NCBI RefSeq assembly: GCF_001039355.2
Contig: NW_019775445.1
Location: forward strand, 60,212-124,211
Origin: Lingula anatina
Taxonomy: Eukaryota > Brachiopoda > Lingulata > Lingulida > Lingulidae
Reading direction: 5' to 3'
DNA length: 64,000 nt
The notes under the pieces: generated by a model
What the model was told of the DNA's origin: nothing
What the model saw: the letters and a program-made list of their open reading frames with translations, nothing else
Database searches by the model: none
Part shown: piece after piece, positions 58,901-64,000 of the stretch
Layout: every line of letters begins with the position of its first letter
Numbering within the stretch: the first letter of the stretch is position 1
Program-made: the position numbers and the translations under genes

Positions 58901-61086
58901 TTACAGTCTCCACAAACACCCTGCAGTGTTTACAAGTTATTTTATTGTCTTGGAGAGGTTGCAGGTGTATTTTTATTGTGGCTACCTGATCAAGACATTG
59001 CTTCATTGAAAGGCTGCATATCTTGCTACTTATGTAATATGCTGTGACCGAATTAAGCACTCATGGATGGTTAGCTGAGAGAAACTATGAAACAATGGGG
59101 TCTTGCCAAACAGATGCAATATTATCTGAACTAGACTGGATATTAGAATCAGTTGATAGCAATGTAGATGATCAAGAACTGGAACCTCTGTATATTACTG
59201 AAAGTGGGGACGAAGAGGACTCATTAGAAATGAAACAGTGCAAATGCCTTGAAGTTAGAACTAGTGTAGGTTACTGGATAATGATATTATAGTGGCACAA
59301 AATTTGCATTTGTGGGAGGATTTGTCACAAGTGCTTAGTGGAAGAGATGAATATTTTCTTTATAGCATATCGTTTCTTTTGCAAGCCAGATATTGAAAAT
59401 TGCCTTCATTGTCATGTTTAGGTGAAGCCTCTGCTGAACATTGCCCGTGCTGAGGATGAGATGAAGAAGAAGGAAGAGGAACTTGAGAAGTGCAAGGAAG
59501 ACCTTGCCAAGCTCGAGAAGCTGAAGAAGGAACTTGAAGAGCAAAATGTCACTCTGCTGCAGGCTAAGAATGACATGTTCTTGCAACTGCAGTCTGAGCA
59601 GGTAGGGAAACCAAACACATACAACTTCCGACTTAAAATTGCAATCAAAAACTTGTTCAGAGTACTAAAGAACATGTGATATATAAATTTTTTTAAAACA
59701 ATCCTGCCAGTTTCAGTTTCTAAAATGGCAAATTCTTTTTGATGTTGACTATAGTCTGAGTAAGGGAGCAAAATTTTTAATGTACTTTTGACCCATGTTA
59801 TAAAGAAAATGAAATATCTTTAGGACACCTTGGCTGATGCTGAGGAGAGAATTGAGAAGCTCATCTCCCAGAAGGTCGACTATGAAGCACAGATCAAGGA
59901 AATGGAAGAGCGCCTCATGGATGAGGAAGATGCTGCTGCAGAGCTTGAGAACATCAAGAAGAAGATGGAAGCCGAGGCTGAGGAACTGAAGAAGGATGTT
60001 GAGGATCTTGAGCAGTCTCTTGCCAAGGTGGGTTGAACTTTGAGAACTAATTATTGTTAGAACCATTGCATTTGCATTAGGTATTGCAAATACATTTTAA
60101 CCTTTTGATTTAATTTAAAGATATATCACCAGCTGGTAATAACTGGTCATTTTGAAACTGAACCAGACCCTGATATTAAACAAGTTAGAATTTGCCAACC
60201 ACTTACAAAAGTATAGATAAAACCTTTCCTTTTTTGCTATTAGGCTGAACAAGAGAAACAGACCAAGGATCACCAGATCAAGACTCTCCAGGACGAAATG
60301 GCCCAACAAGATGAACAGATTGCCAAGCTGACCAAGGAGGGTAAGAACACAAGTGAGAACCTGAAACAAACACAAGAAAAACTGCAGGCAGAAGAGGACA
60401 AATGCAACCACCTCAACAAACTCAAGCAGAAACTGGAACAGACCTTGGACGAGGTAGGGATAAACTAAAACTTGGTTTATCAAAATGAGATTTTAAGTGA
60501 CTTGAATGATTGAATATTTGATCATTAAGTTAAATTTGATCAGGTTTTTAAATAAACATATTTAGCCTAATTGATCATTATTGCTAACATAAAACCCTAT
60601 GAACATTTCCTAGATTTTCTTCTATAATATCCAAAGAATACTGTTATGATGAATTGAAATTATATGCCTTCTCTTTCTGTCTTTAGCTGGAGGATAACCT
60701 TGAGCGTGAGAAGAAACAGCGTGCCGATGTGGAGAAATCCAAGCGCAAGCTGGAGGGAGATCTGAAGATGACACAAGAAAACGTTGAGGAACTTGAGCGT
60801 GTCAGACGTGACATGGAAGAGAATGTCAGAAGGTAAGATTTTACAATTTTTTTAGTCATATACCCATTAAAAATGTTCTGCTCTTTGATACTTTTATAAT
60901 CCATAATAATTATTTTGCCAATATTGAAAATTGACACCCACTTATCCGCAGATTTTGCAGAAATTTTTACAAGTTTTGCCTTTCTCGGTTTCCAGGAAGG
61001 ATGTTGAGATCTCCGGCCTGAACTCCAGGCTTGAGGATGAACAAAACCTGGTCTCCCAACTCCAGAAGAAGATCAAGGAACTCCAG
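27877..61086 (+). CDS. Mhc: Muscle myosin II heavy chain (motor, neck and start of S2 rod; continues beyond the window)
   Basis: Gene-level entry for the exons below. The protein is an actin-activated ATPase that dimerises through its rod and builds thick filaments. Order of parts: SH3-like N-terminal domain (about residues 30-80), adenine-site NPYK(R/W)LPIY, P-loop GESGAGKT (~175-182), loop 1, switch I NNNSSRF, switch II DIAGFE, relay helix, lysine-rich loop 2, the [16 protein letters not shown] segment that holds the reactive thiols, converter, two light-chain IQ helices (~775-828) and coiled-coil S2 to residue ~1105. All constitutive exons join in phase. The closest remembered relatives are molluscan muscle myosins, which are regulated by calcium binding to the light chains. 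Eight positions have alternative exons. Exons 3a, 3b and 4a occur twice in what is probably an assembly duplication. The remaining rod exons are outside the window. Confidence 0.97.
28567..28905. repeat. Tandem duplication, period 176 bases, in intron 2
   Basis: The stretch starting ACACATGTATGAATGAAAG at 28567 recurs at 28743 with few changes. After the N at 34406 only the last part of one unit is seen. Confidence 0.85.
29023..29166 (+). CDS. Mhc: Mhc exon 3a (alternative, copy A)
   Basis: 48 codons, phase 0 to 0, [20 protein letters not shown] and on to [17 protein letters not shown]. It encodes the end of the SH3-like domain and the first helix of the motor. Only 76 bases separate it from exon 3b. 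Using both would keep the frame, so exclusion must be enforced at splicing. Confidence 0.9.
29243..29386 (+). CDS. Mhc: Mhc exon 3b (alternative, copy A)
   Basis: 48 codons, alternative to 3a: [20 protein letters not shown] then [13 protein letters not shown]. Same length and phases as 3a; it differs mainly in the second half. Confidence 0.9.
29387..34082. other. Large intron between exons 3b and 4a (copy A)
   Basis: 4.7 kb with no supportable exon. It contains poly-T tracts near 31891-31922 and 32850. The short ORFs recur in copy B and lack protein-like features. Confidence 0.6.
34083..34239 (+). CDS. Mhc: Mhc exon 4a (alternative, copy A)
   Basis: 52 codons plus one base: [39 protein letters not shown], ending EAFQNMLR. 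It carries the adenine-site motif. The last base G makes Asp with exon 5. 157 nt, so double use would break the frame. Confidence 0.9.
34406..34406. other. Assembly gap (N) at the junction of the two copies
   Basis: A single undetermined base sits exactly where copy A ends and copy B begins. This is what a join of two overlapping contigs or haplotypes would leave. Confidence 0.9.
34577..34720 (+). CDS. Mhc: Mhc exon 3a (copy B)
   Basis: Nucleotide-identical to 29023-29166 as far as I can see. Probably the other haplotype's version of the same exon. Confidence 0.85.
34797..34940 (+). CDS. Mhc: Mhc exon 3b (copy B)
   Basis: Same exon as 29243-29386, with the same splice sites and peptide. Confidence 0.85.
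39595..39751 (+). CDS. Mhc: Mhc exon 4a (copy B)
   Basis: Same peptide as 34083-34239; one synonymous change in the tyrosine codon of CYAVCD (tac/tat). Confidence 0.85.
40356..40512 (+). CDS. Mhc: Mhc exon 4b (alternative)
   Basis: 157 nt: [36 protein letters not shown], ending [15 protein letters not shown] differs from the GLFC in the other forms. The last 16 bases but one form a perfect palindrome next to the donor gtaaag. Confidence 0.9.
41102..41258 (+). CDS. Mhc: Mhc exon 4c (alternative)
   Basis: 157 nt: [40 protein letters not shown], ending GAYSVMLQ. The acceptor is ttccag and the donor gtaaaa. Confidence 0.9.
41732..41888 (+). CDS. Mhc: Mhc exon 4d (alternative)
   Basis: 157 nt: [40 protein letters not shown], ending VAYQNMLQ. 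The last base is A, so the residue shared with exon 5 becomes Asn instead of Asp. Confidence 0.9.
42359..42402. repeat. Poly-A/(AAT)n low-complexity tract
   Basis: A-run followed by AAT triplets in the intron between exons 4d and 4e. Confidence 0.9.
42675..42831 (+). CDS. Mhc: Mhc exon 4e (alternative)
   Basis: 157 nt: [40 protein letters not shown], ending MAYTNMLQ. Ends in A, giving Asn at the exon 5 junction as in 4d. Its donor can pair with an intronic segment 40 bases downstream. Confidence 0.9.
42821..42886 (+). promoter_or_regulatory. Predicted hairpin covering the exon 4e 5' splice site
   Basis: CATGCTGCAGAGT (42821-42833, exon end plus donor) and ACTCTGCTGCATG (42874-42886) are complementary at 12 of 13 positions around a 40-base loop. 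Pairing would hide the exon/intron junction. Confidence 0.5.
43612..43768 (+). CDS. Mhc: Mhc exon 4f (alternative)
   Basis: 157 nt: [40 protein letters not shown], ending [18 protein letters not shown] is the version nearest to the usual muscle myosin sequence. Ends in G (Asp). Confidence 0.9.
44270..44297 (+). CDS. Mhc: Mhc exon 5 (28-nt microexon)
   Basis: Encodes the [11 protein letters not shown] strand just before the P-loop, with split codons at both ends. The donor is gtaagt. Confidence 0.9.
44519..44621 (+). CDS. Mhc: Mhc exon 6a (P-loop with short loop 1, alternative)
   Basis: [20 protein letters not shown] binds ATP phosphate. Loop 1 is [14 protein letters not shown], six residues shorter than in 6b. 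Loop 1 affects ADP release in myosins, so the choice could tune shortening speed. 103 nt. Confidence 0.9.
44850..44970 (+). CDS. Mhc: Mhc exon 6b (P-loop with long loop 1, alternative)
   Basis: Same P-loop, then an alanine- and charge-rich loop 1 ([20 protein letters not shown]). 121 nt, the same length class modulo 3 as 6a, so exon 7 joins in frame with either. The donor gtagaa is weak. Confidence 0.88.
45790..45882 (+). CDS. Mhc: Mhc exon 7a (switch I part, alternative)
   Basis: 31 codons, [20 protein letters not shown] then [11 protein letters not shown], the first half of switch I. The donor is gtaagt. Confidence 0.9.
46174..46269 (+). CDS. Mhc: Mhc exon 7b (switch I part, alternative)
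   Basis: 32 codons, [20 protein letters not shown] then [11 protein letters not shown]. One codon longer than 7a at its N-terminus, at the end of loop 1. The donor is gtgagt. Confidence 0.9.
47019..47082 (+). CDS. Mhc: Mhc exon 8 (constitutive)
   Basis: [20 protein letters not shown], completing switch I and the next strand. Ends on the first base of a Tyr codon. Confidence 0.93.
47959..48057 (+). CDS. Mhc: Mhc exon 9a (alternative)
   Basis: [20 protein letters not shown] then LCNSLPDLA. 99 nt. It sits at the edge of the nucleotide pocket, at the position of the alternative exon 7 of Drosophila Mhc. Confidence 0.9.
48222..48320 (+). CDS. Mhc: Mhc exon 9b (alternative)
   Basis: [20 protein letters not shown] then LSNAFPGYM. 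Separated from 9c by only 76 bases. Confidence 0.9.
48397..48495 (+). CDS. Mhc: Mhc exon 9c (alternative)
   Basis: [20 protein letters not shown] then CSGAFDGFV. The C-terminal turn is the most divergent part of the three forms. Confidence 0.9.
49229..49332 (+). CDS. Mhc: Mhc exon 10 (constitutive)
   Basis: [20 protein letters not shown] then [10 protein letters not shown], upper 50-kDa domain. Ends in phase 0 at gtaagt. Confidence 0.93.
49478..49616 (+). CDS. Mhc: Mhc exon 11 (constitutive)
   Basis: [20 protein letters not shown] then [19 protein letters not shown], a hallmark muscle myosin segment of the upper 50-kDa domain. Confidence 0.95.
50042..50160 (+). CDS. Mhc: Mhc exon 12a (cardiomyopathy loop, alternative)
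   Basis: [20 protein letters not shown] then [19 protein letters not shown]. The loop contacts actin. Nearly identical to 12b in nucleotide sequence as well. 119 nt. Confidence 0.9.
50283..50401 (+). CDS. Mhc: Mhc exon 12b (cardiomyopathy loop, alternative)
   Basis: Differs from 12a mainly in [11 protein letters not shown] and KGQNLNQ. The intron between 12a and 12b is 122 bases. Its donor gtatag is weak and is followed by a 6-bp perfect hairpin. Confidence 0.9.
50402..51362. other. Pyrimidine-rich intron 12
   Basis: About 960 bases rich in C and T on the plus strand. No third exon 12 form was found. Confidence 0.6.
51363..51512 (+). CDS. Mhc: Mhc exon 13 (switch II, constitutive)
   Basis: [20 protein letters not shown], then [15 protein letters not shown] with switch II DIAGFE. 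Rich in G/C-ending codons. Confidence 0.95.
51714..51884 (+). CDS. Mhc: Mhc exon 14 (relay helix, constitutive)
   Basis: [20 protein letters not shown], then [20 protein letters not shown]. This is the relay helix and loop. It has one form here, although it is alternative in Drosophila. Confidence 0.95.
52053..52232 (+). CDS. Mhc: Mhc exon 15 (lower 50-kDa domain, constitutive)
   Basis: [20 protein letters not shown], then [10 protein letters not shown]. Ends in phase 0 at gtaagt. Confidence 0.95.
52521..52650 (+). CDS. Mhc: Mhc exon 16a (alternative, divergent)
   Basis: 43 codons plus one base: [36 protein letters not shown], ending ISGANEE. The most divergent of the four forms. It precedes loop 2. 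Confidence 0.85.
53272..53398 (+). CDS. Mhc: Mhc exon 16b (alternative)
   Basis: 42 codons plus one base: [20 protein letters not shown], then [15 protein letters not shown]. Closest to the usual muscle sequence. Confidence 0.9.
53685..53811 (+). CDS. Mhc: Mhc exon 16c (alternative)
   Basis: [20 protein letters not shown], then [15 protein letters not shown]. 127 nt with a gtaaga donor. Confidence 0.9.
54135..54264 (+). CDS. Mhc: Mhc exon 16d (alternative)
   Basis: [36 protein letters not shown], ending in an acidic AGIDDDE. 130 nt. Shares a long identical nucleotide run with 16b. Confidence 0.88.
54265..55490. other. Intron 16 after the exon cluster
   Basis: About 1.2 kb, pyrimidine-rich in the middle (54590-55080). 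No further exon 16 form was recognised. Confidence 0.6.
55491..55555 (+). CDS. Mhc: Mhc exon 17 (loop 2, constitutive)
   Basis: [20 protein letters not shown]: five lysines form the positively charged actin-binding loop 2. Entered from any exon 16 form through a split Glu codon. Confidence 0.93.
55940..56027 (+). CDS. Mhc: Mhc exon 18a (alternative)
   Basis: [20 protein letters not shown] then IIPNEVKTP, lower 50-kDa helix near actin. G/C-rich codons. 88 nt. Confidence 0.9.
56878..56965 (+). CDS. Mhc: Mhc exon 18b (alternative)
   Basis: [20 protein letters not shown] then IIPNEVKTP. Three changes from 18a (I/T, G/R, T/S). Its 3' end and donor are complementary to an intronic segment. Confidence 0.9.
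56954..57088 (+). promoter_or_regulatory. Candidate two-state RNA structure at the exon 18b 5' splice site
   Basis: Three complementary pairs were checked base by base. A: 56954-56971 with 57041-57058 (18 of 18), spanning the exon end and donor. B: 56974-56984 with 57078-57088 (11 of 11). C: 57001-57013 with 57056-57068 (13 of 13). B and C nest together but cross A, so hiding and exposing the donor are competing folds. Confidence 0.6.
57567..57684 (+). CDS. Mhc: Mhc exon 19 (reactive thiol helices, constitutive)
   Basis: [20 protein letters not shown] then [18 protein letters not shown], with the SH2 and SH1 cysteines in QCNG and ICRK. Confidence 0.95.
57858..58115 (+). CDS. Mhc: Mhc exon 20 (converter and first IQ helix, constitutive)
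   Basis: 85 full codons. [20 protein letters not shown], then [20 protein letters not shown] (converter), then [20 protein letters not shown] (essential light chain IQ). Strongly G/C-ending codons. The converter is single here, unlike Drosophila. Confidence 0.95.
58339..58420 (+). CDS. Mhc: Mhc exon 21 (regulatory light chain IQ)
   Basis: [20 protein letters not shown] then WWKLYTR. The tryptophan-rich hook binds the regulatory light chain. Confidence 0.95.
59422..59601 (+). CDS. Mhc: Mhc exon 22 (start of S2 coiled coil)
   Basis: Begins [20 protein letters not shown], the head-rod junction, and continues as heptad coiled coil. 60 codons. Confidence 0.95.
59824..60027 (+). CDS. Mhc: Mhc exon 23 (S2 rod)
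   Basis: 68 codons with the conserved [20 protein letters not shown] of muscle S2. Acidic, G/C-ending codons. Confidence 0.95.
60244..60453 (+). CDS. Mhc: Mhc exon 24 (S2 rod)
   Basis: 70 codons, [20 protein letters not shown] and on to [20 protein letters not shown]. Phase 0 at both ends. Confidence 0.95.
60687..60832 (+). CDS. Mhc: Mhc exon 25 (S2 rod)
   Basis: [20 protein letters not shown] and on to RRDMEENVR. Ends inside an Arg codon. Confidence 0.95.
60996..61086 (+). CDS. Mhc: Mhc exon 26 (S2 rod, last Mhc exon in the window)
   Basis: [20 protein letters not shown] then [10 protein letters not shown], to about residue 1105 in phase 0 at a gtcagt donor. The next rod exon is beyond the window. 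Confidence 0.95.
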
Positions 61087-63711
61087 GTCAGTGAAAGGCA
61101 TTTTATTTGCAATCATCCTTCTTCATTACACACAGTTAAAGTGTCATTTAATTAGTATTTAAAAAAAATCAAAATTCTACATGGATGAAAAGTACTTCTC
61201 TTTTAATACAACAGGGTGATTTATGATGAGTGACATACTTACATTACCTTTCTGATTTTGTGTGACATTAACATCCCAAACAGTAGCTGATCTGACTTGA
61301 AGTGGTATTAGATAGCCGTATGTATGTGTTGCCTACCAGTAGCTTTGTCTATGTCTCTTTGTTTGTGTCTTATTTGTGTGATTTGAATAAAGAGATTTAT
61401 CTGGAGTGCTGTGTTTCTTATCTACCCACACTTTCTTACATTTTCTGCCACCACTGTCTATTCTCTGTCACCTTGACAATATCAGTCAATTCTTTTGCCT
61501 GCTACACAAACTGTTTCAGTCTGATCTGACCTATAAATTCTACCTTTAGAACCTGACTATCTCACACTATTTCCCCATAAAACAGATTGATCTAACATAC
61601 AGTGCATCCCATATGTGTGGTTAATTAAAGTCATCTTGAAGTGCAAACTAGTATTTGAATGATATTATTGACCGAACAATTCATGCAAAGGTCTTTAATC
61701 ATTTTTAAGTTACATAAAAGAGAAATATAGACTGAGTTTTTTTTTTTGCAATTATAATGAAATTAAAATTTGTGAGAATAGAATCATGTCCCTTGAACAA
61801 ATCTTACAAAATTCATTCAGCTCTACACCAGAGAACAACAATTATCTTCAGTTTATTTAAGGTTCAGTTTAAGCTCTTATATCTCCTCAAAGGACTTAAT
61901 TCTTATCTTAATCTGCTCTTATGAACTGAATATGTTCATCCATTGAATGTGACTTATCAGAATGTGATGATAATTCAGGTAAACTTTCTTGAATGCATTG
62001 CCCCTCCTTTAAGAGATTAAGTAACACTTTAATTAATGAAAATACTCCCAGACTACAGATAGATTGTTGATATAGGACAGTGGAAATATTGAACAGAATT
62101 TTTAAATATGAATTTCAACATGCTAGCATTATCACAGCTGGATGTGACAGATGTTTTTGAAATGTTTTACAAATTAGTTCTTTAAAAAAATCATTCTTTT
62201 GTCTAGATTGAAGAATTTCTCAAATTAGTTATCAAAATTTTGTGAGTTTTTGAATGAGAGTAAATTATTTGATATTAAAGTAAAAGCACCTAAGTACATT
62301 TAAAATTGTGTAACCAATAAGAAGCACAAAACATTTAGAACTATAATTTGACTTACTATACTGAACCATTTTAAGTAAACAAATGAACCAAAATTGAATA
62401 AGGCATTAAATTTGAGAATCCATTAAATTTGAAAAATATCTGTTAAAAGTGAATGGATAGTTTTCCTTTTTTAACTATTTATATTTACTTTTTTTATGGG
62501 GGGGGGGGGGGGGGAGGGAGGCTAGGAAAGTTTACTAGTAGTGCTCATTTATCTATAGACAAATCAAACATAGTATTACTACATGTGTGGAGCATGTAAC
62601 TAACCCATCCTATTGAAGATGTGTATATACATCTACTTCAGAAACAAGATTTCTACATTACATTTGCTATTGGGATTATTATGATTAACTTCTATTTGCC
62701 ATCAAAACCGGTATCCAGAAATAGACATCTTGGAGGACAGAATGAAGAGCCTTTCCCTAGAAAACCAGATCCACCTTATCTTCTGACCCCATGTAGGTGG
62801 GAGAAAATGTGTTGATCTCTCAGCAGCTTGCTGCCAGATAACTAAATTTGGAAAAGGGAAATCTATGAAAGTTTTGAATGCTGTCTGGCTCCCCTGAAGA
62901 TGAATGTATGTGTATTAGTAAGTCTGGTTCAGGATGGCTATACCAGACAAACATCCAGGGAAGAGCCAGCATACACAACTATTTCACCTTGGATTTTGGC
63001 AAGCTTTCTAGAATATATGATGATGATGTTGCCAGAACTGTATGGTGCCTCAGAAATTTTTCTGGTCATATTGCTCTTTTTTCCATATTCCAATTTGACC
63101 TTTAACTAATCTTGTTTTAATGATAAGATGCATAACAGGGAAGTGGATGATAAGGAAAAGATACTGGGGTGAATCCAGTAGCAAAGCTACTGTAATTCAT
63201 ACACGATGGCTGCACATTATCCTTTAACATGCATTACCCTCTCACCTCTGCCCTATAACTTGAAAGCTGAATGTTAGCAAAGAAAAATATGCAATGGCCT
63301 TTTAAGGCACCAGATGTTGGAATGAGTTAGTCACTTTGGTTGGTGCAGCCTGAGCATCCTCGGGAAAACTTCCAGTTCAACCCTGGCCGTGGGCTTCCCA
63401 CAAACACACAAGGAATGTAGCTATCTTCTCCATTACCCATTACTTTCTTGCTCTCAGTGTTACCTTTACCTACTCCTCAGTCTGTCTAGCTGTTGCCCTG
63501 GCACATACTGCAGTCTGGGAGGCACTGGTAGGAAGGAGGTTTTCGGCCCTCTGCTAACTTCTCTTCAAGTTAGAGGAACTATCACATAGTATTTTGATAT
63601 TTTTTCGAGGGACTACAACTCCTTGTCAACAAACCTTGTGTGTTTGTAAGGTAATACTGTGCTGCTGTTACTACCGGAGTATAACTGTGCTGAATCTGTC
63701 TGTACTACAAT
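61087..63711. other. Mhc intron 26, upstream part, with the probable catchin-type promoter
   Basis: No rod exon is present, so the heavy-chain transcript must skip this whole stretch. No clear TATA box was seen before 63712. The sequence becomes less AT-rich after about 62880. Confidence 0.6.
62498..62514 (+). repeat. Run of 17 G, G-quadruplex-prone
   Basis: Seventeen guanines followed by AGGGAGG in the intron before the internal first exon, in otherwise AT-rich DNA. Confidence 0.9.
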
Positions 63712-64000
63712 ATGGCCACCAAAGAGGAAAAGAAAACATCAGAGCAGGTTTCGGTTGATGAGTCTGTGGAAGATGTGCCCATATTCTCAGTGAGTGGAGC
63801 TGAGGTGGATAGTACCACTAATAAAGCAACGAGTTCAGAGGTTAGGGTTGATGAAGGAAGTGGCAAAGATGTAAAGACAGGTGCCCCTCCCAAGGCTGCA
63901 GTGACTAAAAAAACCTCTGGCGTGAAATCCTCCAGTGTAGTAGTGGAAGAGTCCTCCAGAAGCTCTTCAAGAACCAAAAAGACCAGGGGCAGTTCGCGCT
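63712..64000 (+). CDS. Internal alternative first exon, catchin/myorod-type N-terminus (cut by the window end)
   Basis: An ATG at 63712 (context caatATGG) opens a frame that runs 96 codons to the window end. An in-frame TGA at 63691-63693 lies just upstream. The peptide starts MATKEEKKTSEQVSVDESVE and ends SRSSSRTKKTRGSSR. It is rich in Ser, Thr, Lys and Glu with no coiled coil. Catchin (myorod) of molluscan smooth and catch muscle is made from the Mhc gene: a unique N-terminal piece replaces head and S2 and is joined to the shared C-terminal rod, about 830 residues as I recall. Here the preceding Mhc exon ends at residue ~1105, leaving a rod of about that length, so position and composition both fit. 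The basic Ser-rich end is a plausible kinase target. The exon end and splice junction are not visible. Confidence 0.8.
   Translation, partial: MATKEEKKTSEQVSVDESVEDVPIFSVSGAEVDSTTNKATSSEVRVDEGSGKDVKTGAPPKAAVTKKTSGVKSSSVVVEESSRSSSRTKKTRGSSR

Noticed and set aside
1-64000. tRNA, rRNA, CRISPR or bacterial-type operon features
   Set aside because: None were seen; the sequence is eukaryotic genomic DNA with spliceosomal introns.

Overview
The window reads as AT-rich animal DNA, most likely from a mollusc. It holds many spliceosomal exons separated by intronic microsatellites. The main gene is one muscle myosin II heavy chain. It carries an internal alternative first exon of the catchin/myorod type, a product known from molluscan Mhc genes. 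The species cannot be told from the sequence.

Layout. (1) About 1.8-24.8 kb, minus strand: a many-exon gene for a long leucine-rich helical-repeat protein. 24 consecutive exons (1978-15206, 3,239 nt) join with perfectly matching splice phases into about 1,078 codons ending in TAA. Four more exons lie upstream (18592-18697, 23927-24000, 24201-24248, 24695-24847), with an unresolved join between 15.8 and 18.6 kb. The best family match is meiosis inhibitor 1 (MEI1), judged from remembered family features only. One of its introns holds a ~1 kb, relatively GC-rich inverted-repeat element (about 9682-10704). (2) 24.8-27.2 kb: the space between two head-to-head genes, with a muscle-type promoter (MEF2-like site, CArG box, CCAAT, TATA) feeding a non-coding first exon. 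(3) 27.2-61.1 kb, plus strand: the Mhc gene from its ATG (27877) to S2-rod residue ~1105. All exons join in phase. The rest of the rod lies beyond the window. (4) 63.7 kb to the end: a Ser/Thr/Lys/Glu-rich ORF with its own ATG inside the following Mhc intron, where a catchin/myorod N-terminal exon is expected.

The outstanding property is combinatorial splicing of the motor domain. Eight positions have tandem alternative exons: exon 3 (2), exon 4 (6 distinct), exon 6 with the P-loop and loop 1 (2), exon 7 with switch I (2), exon 9 (3), exon 12 with the cardiomyopathy loop (2), exon 16 (4) and exon 18 (2). Free combination would give 2,304 heads on one rod. Intronic segments complementary to the 5' splice sites of some of these exons, most strikingly exon 18b, suggest RNA-structure control of exon choice.

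Caution: 28824-34405 and 34407-39918 are near-identical copies joined by a single N. This looks like two unmerged haplotypes in the assembly, so the repeated exons 3a, 3b and 4a should not be counted as extra variants without checking.
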